The notes under the pieces: generated by a model
Databases searched by the model: none
What the model saw: the letters and a program-made list of their open reading frames with translations, nothing else
What the model was told of the DNA's origin: nothing
Assembly: GCA_023132545.1 (NCBI GenBank)
Contig: JAGLYB010000005.1
Span: forward strand, 1-6,692
Direction of reading: 5' to 3'
Length of the DNA stretch: 6,692 bases
Origin: Candidatus Bipolaricaulota bacterium
GTDB taxonomy: Bacteria > Bipolaricaulota > Bipolaricaulia > UBA7950 > UBA9294
Program-made: the position numbers and the translations under genes
In this document: in pieces, positions 1 to 5,386 of the stretch
How positions within the stretch are numbered: the first letter of the stretch is position 1
Layout: every line of letters starts with the position of its first letter

Positions 1-2
1 CC

Positions 3-509
3 AAGAACGACATCGTCGTCGCCTATAACGCGAAGAGCAATATGAAACTTGGAAGTGGAATTGCGCCAATCGTGGAGCTGCATCGTGCCGGTGTCCCGAT
101 TGCAATCGGGACCGATGGGGCGGCATCGAACGATTTACTCGATCCGTTTGAAGAAATGCGGTGCGGTCTTCTGTTGCAAAAGGCCGCACAAGCAGACCCG
201 ACCGTACTTGGAGCAAAAGATGCTTTCCGTTCTGCGACCGAGGTCGGGGCTCGTGCGTGCCGCATCGATGCAGGCATCCTGGATGAGGGGAAGTTGGCAG
301 ACATCGTCCTGATAGATCTTGCCGCTTCCCATCTCTTTCGGCTGACTGACGAAATCGTTCCAGCCCTCGTCTACTGCGCAAAGGGTTCTGATGTAGAAAC
401 CGTCATCATCAACGGACGTATCGTCATGCAAGATCGAGTGATTCAAAGCATCGACGAGCCGGTCATTCTGGCAGAAATCAAGAGAGTAGGTGAACGATAT
501 GGGACATGA
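3..509 (+). CDS. Amidohydrolase, MTA/SAH deaminase-like (C-terminal part, 5' end outside window)
   Basis: This is the last 168 codons of a metal-dependent amidohydrolase; the frame is open to the left edge and ends at TGA 507-509. The run SNMKLGSGIAPI (from about nt 36) followed by IGTDGAASN (about nt 105-131) is the hallmark of the ATZ/TRZ group that includes 5'-methylthioadenosine/S-adenosylhomocysteine deaminase. The Asp of GTDG (codon 114-116) corresponds to the metal-ligand Asp of the family. The C-terminal GKLADIVLIDL and INGRIVMQD segments are the usual small beta-sandwich domain. Known members deaminate adenosine-type nucleosides, guanine or related heterocycles in the cytosol; which substrate applies here cannot be told because the N-terminal HxH and middle His motifs are outside the window. 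One deviation: AYNAKSN stands where relatives usually have HNPxSN or HCPxSN. The end overlaps the next gene, so the two are probably co-transcribed and translationally coupled. Confidence 0.88.
   Translation, partial: KNDIVVAYNAKSNMKLGSGIAPIVELHRAGVPIAIGTDGAASNDLLDPFEEMRCGLLLQKAAQADPTVLGAKDAFRSATEVGARACRIDAGILDEGKLADIVLIDLAASHLFRLTDEIVPALVYCAKGSDVETVIINGRIVMQDRVIQSIDEPVILAEIKRVGERYGT
488..493 (+). promoter_or_regulatory. Ribosome binding site deciding the start of the FAD oxidase gene
   Basis: AGGTGA lies 5 nt before the ATG at 499. The in-frame GTG at 490 sits inside this site and has only a weak AGAGAG 3 nt before it, so ATG 499 is the better start. Confidence 0.55.
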
Positions 510-1920
510 TGTAAAGGGAGCGTTGGCAGCCATTGTCGGCAATGAGCACGTCTCCGATCGGATGGCTGATCGAATCTGCTATTCGCGCGACTGTGGCCCG
601 GACAAAGCCGGCATACCGGCAATCGTTGTTCGGCCGAAGTCAACCGAGGAAGTTTCGGCAATCGTCCAATGGGCAAACGAACACCGACATCCGATCTATA
701 CCCGCGGACGCGGAACAACGTTCCTCGGCAGCGGTGTGAAAGATGATGTCATCATGTTGGAGACGACGCGAATGGATCGGATCGAAACGATCGATCTTGA
801 AGCCGGATACGTGACAGCTCAGTGCGGTGCCATCTGGCATGGAATAGATGCCGTTCTGCGTCGCCAAGGGTGGGAGCTTGCCGTTCCCGGGGGAGGCGGT
901 CTCTTCTCATGCACCATTGGAGGCACGGTTGCTGTCAACGCAATCCCGCACGGTGCGACGGAATATGGGATGACGGGTGACCACGTTCTCGCATTGGAGG
1001 TCGTACTTCCCACCGGCGAGATCATCAAAACCGGGTCGGCGGCCAATCCGTCGTCTGCCCCTATCGAGCGTGGTGCCAACGGACCTGATCTCACCGGAAT
1101 ATTCATTGGCGCTTATGGAATCTTGGGGATCATCACCTCGGTGACTTACCGACTGCGCAGGACCCCGGAAGTAGAGATATTCCGCTTCTACGCATTTGAT
1201 GATTATCAGGATGCAATCGATGCCGCCGCGGGTATTCAAGCTCAAGGCGCCTCGACATTTGTCGTAGGCCTGTTTGGCGGACCCAAGCCAAACGGCGAAA
1301 CAGGAGATGCATTCCTCCATATCATCGTCCGCGATCGTGTCGTGGCAGCAGAAGCGCGAGTTCGTGAAGCCGAGGCAATCTGCGCATCGCATCGCGGCCA
1401 CCCGCGTCCGGCTGAAGGAACCCGCCGCTATTGGGAAGAGCACATGTATTCCTGGTTGCGAAATACGGCGCCCGGTCCCTACTACAGTGACCGCCCGTAT
1501 TTCTGTCCCGAGGTCGCCGGCTTTGTTTCGGCAACCCAACTGAAGAAAGCGATCGCCATTTTTCGTGAAATGAAAGCGGAACGGGAAGAAGAGTTCTCCC
1601 AATATGGGATTCGTGTCAAAGGCCTAGATACCTACTTCGCCCGTAATGGTGCCTATTTGTGGATCGATACGTTGTACGACGAACGCCGTGAAGATGCCTT
1701 CGAGTACGGATTGAAACTACGAGGTGAAATCGCCGAGCGGATGTTTACCGAAGGAGGGATGAGTCCGGGCGGTCTTGGTGCAGGGGTTGCCCCTCACATC
1801 ATGCCCAAACTGGGCGAAACCTACGCCTTCCTACAACGGCTGAAAGTCTCGATGGATCCGAACGGAATCCTTAATCCGGAACTTCTCGTGGGAGAGGGGA
1901 CATACAATGAAACTGGCTGA
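499..1920 (+). CDS. FAD-binding (PCMH-type) oxidase/dehydrogenase, GlcD-like
   Basis: A flavoprotein of the FAD-linked oxidase family, 473 aa from ATG 499 (476 aa if GTG 490 is used; residue numbers below count from GTG). The PCMH FAD-binding domain spans about residues 41-225: RGRGTTFLGSG (72-82) and PGGGG (133-137) line the cofactor, followed by TIGGTVAVN (142-150) and the long conserved block around 198-224 with GAYGILGIIT. The C-terminus DPNGILNPELL (456-466) is the family's typical ending. The C-terminal substrate half is divergent: I see neither the HxGDGNxH metal motif nor the GEHGIG motif of glycolate and D-lactate dehydrogenases, so the substrate should not be assumed to be glycolate or lactate. 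No signal peptide or membrane segment is seen, so it is probably cytosolic. The gene overlaps the following Fe-S gene by 14 nt; such pairs normally form a complex passing electrons from FAD to iron-sulfur clusters. Confidence 0.88.
   Translation: MGHDVKGALAAIVGNEHVSDRMADRICYSRDCGPDKAGIPAIVVRPKSTEEVSAIVQWANEHRHPIYTRGRGTTFLGSGVKDDVIMLETTRMDRIETIDLEAGYVTAQCGAIWHGIDAVLRRQGWELAVPGGGGLFSCTIGGTVAVNAIPHGATEYGMTGDHVLALEVVLPTGEIIKTGSAANPSSAPIERGANGPDLTGIFIGAYGILGIITSVTYRLRRTPEVEIFRFYAFDDYQDAIDAAAGIQAQGASTFVVGLFGGPKPNGETGDAFLHIIVRDRVVAAEARVREAEAICASHRGHPRPAEGTRRYWEEHMYSWLRNTAPGPYYSDRPYFCPEVAGFVSATQLKKAIAIFREMKAEREEEFSQYGIRVKGLDTYFARNGAYLWIDTLYDERREDAFEYGLKLRGEIAERMFTEGGMSPGGLGAGVAPHIMPKLGETYAFLQRLKVSMDPNGILNPELLVGEGTYNETG
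1891..1900 (+). promoter_or_regulatory. Ribosome binding site of the Fe-S subunit gene
   Basis: GGAGAGGGGA lies inside the end of the upstream gene, 6 nt before ATG 1907. It supports this start and the 14-nt overlap, which suggests coupled translation of the two subunits. Confidence 0.6.
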
Positions 1921-3049
1921 CTATAAGAACCAAATCTACAGCTGTCTGCGGTGTGGATTCTGCTTCGATCATATCGAAGGTGAAGGGCAGAAGATCTGTC
2001 CTTCCTATGTGTCGTATGGATTCGAATCGTATGGAGCGCGGGGGAAGATGGCGCTTGCACGAGCGTTGATCGATGGCGTGATTGAGTACGACGAAGACAT
2101 CGCCAAGCGCGTTTTTGCGTGCACGGAGTGCGGCGCGTGCACGGAGGAGTGTTTCAAATACCTCCCACTTGGCGACATCTACGCAGCCATGAAGCAAGAC
2201 CTGGCAGAGCGAGATCTACTGCCGGCTGGAAGACAAGGACTTGTTGCACCTCTCGAAGGCGAGGGGAACCCGTATGGTCAGCCAGCAGACAAGCGCATGG
2301 CGTGGGCTCCGGGGACCGAGCGCATTGGCCGGACTGCCGACGTGGTATTGTATGCTGGCTGCACGCCATCCTACGTACGTCGAAATATCGCGCGTAGTGC
2401 CTACAATATCCTTGATGCAGCCGGCGTCGATTTCGCTCTACTTGAGGAAGAAGTTTGCTGTGGACATCCTCACGTTTCCATGGGTAGACCTGATCTGGCT
2501 CGGGCCGAAATGGAACACAACATCGCGGCCATCGAACAAGCGAAAGCAAGCACCGTTGTCTTCGCTTGTCCGGGATGCCTCGAAACATTCCGCGAAGAGG
2601 CCCCCAAGATTTTAGGACGCTTGCTGCCGTTTGAGGCGCTTCACCTTTCGGAGTATCTTGAGAAATCATCTGCATTCCACGCACTCCGATTGCAGAAGCA
2701 GACGCGTATCGCCACCTATCACGATCCCTGTACACTCGGACGGGGACTGGGAATCTTCGATCCTCCTCGGCGCATGATTGAGGCTGTTCCAAGCAGCCGA
2801 TTGGTTGAGATGTCGAGAACCCGAGAACGATCCTTCTGCTGTGGGAATGGTGGGTTCGTGCGATTCGATGATGAAGCCATGTCGATCGAAAACGAACTCT
2901 CGCGATTTGCTGAAGCCGAGCGAACGGAAGCCGAGGTTCTCTTGAGTGCGTGTCCGGCTTGTCAAATCGGTCTGCTCGATGCCAAGCGGCGTGAGAAGTC
3001 GGAAATCGAGGTTCTCGACATATTGGAATGGATCGCAGCCGCCTTGTAG
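1907..3049 (+). CDS. Iron-sulfur oxidoreductase subunit with two CCG domains, GlcF/HdrD-like
   Basis: A 380-aa protein built like the Fe-S subunit of glycolate oxidase (GlcF) and the HdrD/HdrB family. The N-terminal ferredoxin-like part has two cysteine sets: C13, C16, C19 then C31-Pro, and C72, C75, C78 then C82, each expected to hold a 4Fe-4S cluster. Two cysteine-rich CCG domains follow: C152, CCG 184-186 and CPGC 221-224; then C275, CCG 311-313 and CPAC 349-352. In relatives these domains carry a further Fe-S centre that hands electrons to a quinone, heterodisulfide or other acceptor. The first cluster loop is longer than the common CxxCxxCxxxCP (11 residues between C19 and C31), and the second set is followed by Phe rather than Pro. 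No membrane helix is visible. It overlaps the FAD gene, making a GlcD-GlcF type pair; no GlcE-like third subunit is in the window. The physiological acceptor is unknown. Confidence 0.9.
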   Translation: MKLADYKNQIYSCLRCGFCFDHIEGEGQKICPSYVSYGFESYGARGKMALARALIDGVIEYDEDIAKRVFACTECGACTEECFKYLPLGDIYAAMKQDLAERDLLPAGRQGLVAPLEGEGNPYGQPADKRMAWAPGTERIGRTADVVLYAGCTPSYVRRNIARSAYNILDAAGVDFALLEEEVCCGHPHVSMGRPDLARAEMEHNIAAIEQAKASTVVFACPGCLETFREEAPKILGRLLPFEALHLSEYLEKSSAFHALRLQKQTRIATYHDPCTLGRGLGIFDPPRRMIEAVPSSRLVEMSRTRERSFCCGNGGFVRFDDEAMSIENELSRFAEAERTEAEVLLSACPACQIGLLDAKRREKSEIEVLDILEWIAAAL

Positions 3050-3064
3050 CGGTTAAGAAAAACT

Positions 3065-3074
3065 GGAGGAGAAG
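3065..3074 (+). promoter_or_regulatory. Ribosome binding site of the ADP-ribosylglycohydrolase-family gene
   Basis: GGAGGAGAAG ends 3 nt before ATG 3078, with its GGAGG core 8 nt away. This near-consensus site fixes the start, so the long N-terminal extension of this protein appears to be genuinely translated. Confidence 0.65.
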
Positions 3075-3077
3075 CGG

Positions 3078-4376
3078 ATGGACGAGACAACCGATCGTAA
3101 TCAGCGGATCGCTTCATTCTGGCAAATGAAGGCTGAATCAGGCGTAACCGTTTACCCTATGCAGGCATCAGTTCAGGCAATGGAGAATCTTGGTTGCGAT
3201 ATGCGCGAAGCACAGGCGTTGTTGCCACAAGCAGAGACGCAGTACAACAATAAGGAGTTCGGGAAGCTACTCGGCACCCTTGCTCACATCAATGGGATCA
3301 TCTCCGCTCGCCTACCGGAGATCAGCGCAGATGAGCCCGCGACTTGGGAAGCCTATCGCCAGGCTCTGCCGAAGGAACTTCCCTCCACAGAGCGCGTCAT
3401 CAACTCTGCCACCTACATCGATCGCGTGAAGGGTGCTTGGCTCGGCAAATGCATTGGCACAGCGCTTGGCGATCCGGTCGAAGGATGGACACGAGAAGCA
3501 ATTCGCTCAACCCACGGTTGGATTGACCATTACATCGCCAAACCTAAGACGCTGAACGACGACACGGCTTATCCAATTCTCGTTCTCCACGCATTGGACG
3601 AGTACGGAGAGGACTTCACAAGCGAACAGCTGGCACTTGAATGGATCGAGCATCTCCCCTTTGCCTACACTGCCGAGCAAGTGGCCCTGGACAATATCAA
3701 GGCCGGTCACATGCCGCCGAAGAGCCGTTGGCCTGGGAATCCGTGTGGAGCGTGGGTCGGTGGACAGATGCGAGGAGAGATCCATGGTCTGATTGCGCCC
3801 CTTGCTCCCGAAACAGCTGCCCAGTATGCGTTCCGTGACGCGGTGATATCACACTATCGCGAAGGTTTGCACGGCGAAATCTATGCTGCCGTTCTGATCA
3901 GTCTCGCGTTCGCCGAACTTCCAATCGAGGATCTCCTACGGCAGGCACTCGCATTCGTACCACAGGATTCTCCGTTTACCGCAGTCGTAGAGCAGACGAT
4001 TCAGTCGTGCCATCGTCACGGGGAGTGGGAGGCTGTTGCCAAATCGATTGAGCACAACCTGACCGACTACCATTGGATTCATACTCTTCCCAACATTGCA
4101 TGCGTAATCGCCGGATTGATACTCGGTGAGGGTGACTTCGAAAAAACAATCCTGACGACACTGGCCTGTGGCTATGACACCGACTGCTCTGTCGGACAGG
4201 CCGCTGCATTGCTGGGGACAGTCCTTGGAGCCAAACGGCTGCCCTCCAAGTGGACTGATCCGATTGGAGAAGCCCTTGACACGTATGTCTTGGGGTTCGA
4301 ACGAATCGAAATCGACACCCTCACCGCTTGGACCGTGAAATGGGGAGAGCAAATTGCCACCAACCGAATCACATAG
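3078..4376 (+). CDS. ADP-ribosylglycohydrolase (ARH/DraG) family protein, probable N-glycoside hydrolase
   Basis: A 432-aa protein whose residues about 116-400 match the ADP-ribosylglycohydrolase fold. Visible hallmarks are the opening GAWLGKCIGTALGDPVEG (119-136), the acidic metal motif NDDT (160-163) and the late DTDCS (367-371), which together form the usual dinuclear Mg site. Characterised members remove ADP-ribose from proteins or hydrolyse other ADP-ribosyl N- or O-glycosides. Others, such as E. coli YegU, sit in nucleoside-uptake operons with a sugar kinase and have no settled substrate. Here a ribokinase-like gene follows 50 nt downstream and an adenosine-type deaminase lies upstream, favouring hydrolysis of a small nucleoside-like N-glycoside over protein de-ADP-ribosylation (inference); no nitrogenase genes or DraT are present. 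Residues 1-115 are an extension I cannot assign; it is partly helical in appearance and lacks a signal peptide. The stop is TAG 4374-4376. Confidence 0.88.
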   Translation: MDETTDRNQRIASFWQMKAESGVTVYPMQASVQAMENLGCDMREAQALLPQAETQYNNKEFGKLLGTLAHINGIISARLPEISADEPATWEAYRQALPKELPSTERVINSATYIDRVKGAWLGKCIGTALGDPVEGWTREAIRSTHGWIDHYIAKPKTLNDDTAYPILVLHALDEYGEDFTSEQLALEWIEHLPFAYTAEQVALDNIKAGHMPPKSRWPGNPCGAWVGGQMRGEIHGLIAPLAPETAAQYAFRDAVISHYREGLHGEIYAAVLISLAFAELPIEDLLRQALAFVPQDSPFTAVVEQTIQSCHRHGEWEAVAKSIEHNLTDYHWIHTLPNIACVIAGLILGEGDFEKTILTTLACGYDTDCSVGQAAALLGTVLGAKRLPSKWTDPIGEALDTYVLGFERIEIDTLTAWTVKWGEQIATNRIT

Positions 4377-4387
4377 CTCATTCCTGC

Positions 4388-4401
4388 TCCGCAGATGCGG
4401 A
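4388..4401 (+). repeat. Short inverted repeat between the hydrolase and kinase genes
   Basis: TCCGCA and TGCGGA are perfect inverted halves separated by GA. As RNA the stem would be about 5-6 bp with a tiny loop. No U-run follows, so it is not an intrinsic terminator. It lies 12-25 nt before the kinase ribosome binding site and could be an mRNA processing or stability element, a small operator, or chance. Confidence 0.35.
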
Positions 4402-4412
4402 ACATGACGAGA

Positions 4413-4420
4413 AAGGAGAG
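4413..4420 (+). promoter_or_regulatory. Ribosome binding site deciding the GTG start of the kinase gene
   Basis: AAGGAGAG lies 6 nt before GTG 4427. The frame is open further upstream to an ATG at 4328, but that start lies inside the previous gene and would add residues foreign to the kinase family. Confidence 0.7.
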
Positions 4421-4426
4421 GTTCGT

Positions 4427-5332
4427 GTGATCGCAGTATTGGGCAGCGCAAATACAGATATCGTGACGGAAGTACCCCATATACCGGGGCCCGGCGAGAC
4501 AGTTCTTGGAAAAAGCGTCCGCCGGTATCCAGGTGGTAAAGGGGCCAATCAAGCAGTGGCTGCAGCTCGTCTTGGAGAAGCCGTTGCCTTTTTTGGCAAG
4601 GTGGGCACAGATGTTTTCGGAGACGAGCTATTGACGGAACTCCGACACAATGGAATTGACGTAACAAATGTCGAGCAGATCTCCGATCATTCGACAGGAT
4701 TGGCGAGTATTCTGGTCGATGACGCCGGCGAAAATGCAATCGCCATTGCACCGGGAGCCAATGCGGCCGTAGACGCAGATTATGTGGATCGCAATCTCGA
4801 CAAGCTTTGCGCCGCAGACGTAATCCTGTTGCAGTTTGAGATTCCGCTGGATGTAATCGCGCATTTATTGAGATGCTTGCCGCCCAAACGTCCTTTCGTC
4901 ATTGTCGATCCCGCGCCGGCTCAAGACATCTCGACCCTACCCCTTGAACGTATTGATCTTCTAACGCCCAATCGAAGTGAGCTGTTCGCGCTAACCCAAC
5001 AGCACGACATTCCAACAGCAGCACAAGCCTTGCTTGCCCAGGGTGTACGTGCAGTCATCTGCAAGAACGGCAAGGACGGAGCCTACTTGATTGCCGGCGC
5101 AGACACGACCCATTTCCCTGCACCCAAGGTTCAAGCCGTTGACACAACAGCAGCGGGAGATGCATTTAACGGAGCCCTCGCCAGCGCCGTCACGCATCTG
5201 TCGATTGATGAGTCGATTCAATGGGCCAATCTGGTGGGAGCTCTGTCAACGACAAGGCACGGTGCCCAGCCTTCACTCCCCAACCGTGACAGGGTTCAGG
5301 TCTTTCGGCAAGAGCTTCAAGCTGCTCTTTGA
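4427..5332 (+). CDS. rbsK: Ribokinase-like PfkB-family sugar kinase
   Basis: A 301-aa cytosolic kinase starting at GTG 4427, close in length to typical ribokinases (about 300-310 aa). The mature start MIAVLGSANTD matches the first beta strand of the family. The sugar-binding signature GGKGAN is at 36-41 and continues AVAAARLG. The second signature DTTAAGDAFNG begins at Asp239, with Asp245 as the catalytic base in the anion-hole GD pair. TPNRSEL in the middle matches the NxxE Mg/phosphate motif, and GENAIAIAPGAN is very ribokinase-like. Ribokinases transfer phosphate from ATP to O5 of D-ribose, giving ribose 5-phosphate; relatives use deoxyribose, nucleosides or other sugars. The match to ribokinase signatures is closer than to generic PfkB kinases, but the exact sugar is not proven. 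It follows a probable N-glycoside hydrolase, so it may capture the released pentose. The next gene starts 54 nt downstream. Confidence 0.88.
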   Translation: MIAVLGSANTDIVTEVPHIPGPGETVLGKSVRRYPGGKGANQAVAAARLGEAVAFFGKVGTDVFGDELLTELRHNGIDVTNVEQISDHSTGLASILVDDAGENAIAIAPGANAAVDADYVDRNLDKLCAADVILLQFEIPLDVIAHLLRCLPPKRPFVIVDPAPAQDISTLPLERIDLLTPNRSELFALTQQHDIPTAAQALLAQGVRAVICKNGKDGAYLIAGADTTHFPAPKVQAVDTTAAGDAFNGALASAVTHLSIDESIQWANLVGALSTTRHGAQPSLPNRDRVQVFRQELQAAL

Positions 5333-5386
5333 GTTCGAGCCGGCACAGACAACGTAAGAAGATCGAAGAGGAAAAGAGAGCGGGAC

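Noticed and set aside
907..1602. Open frame of 231 codons on the - strand
   Set aside because: It is antisense to the FAD oxidase with no family signature; it is a composition shadow.
2154..2792. Open frame of 212 codons on the - strand
   Set aside because: It is antisense to the Fe-S subunit, whose cysteine motifs firmly fix the true frame.
3078..4376. DraG (nitrogenase reactivation) role for the hydrolase
   Set aside because: No DraT or nitrogen-fixation gene is in the window, and the neighbours are sugar, nucleoside and redox enzymes.
4388..4401. Inverted repeat as an intrinsic terminator
   Set aside because: The stem is too short and no T-run follows; the next gene's ribosome binding site begins 11 nt later.
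4328..4426. Upstream ATG (4328) as the start of the kinase
   Set aside because: It lies in the end of the hydrolase gene and adds 33 residues unlike any ribokinase; GTG 4427 has a good ribosome binding site and starts exactly at the family's first strand.
3936..4751. Long open frame of 271 codons on the - strand
   Set aside because: It spans the end of the hydrolase gene, the gap and the start of the kinase on the other strand; its translation is low-complexity, rich in Arg, Leu and Ser, and matches no family I know.
5333..5386. Promoter or terminator in the largest gap
   Set aside because: I see no convincing -35/-10 pair or stem plus T-run; the gap is mainly purine-rich leader.
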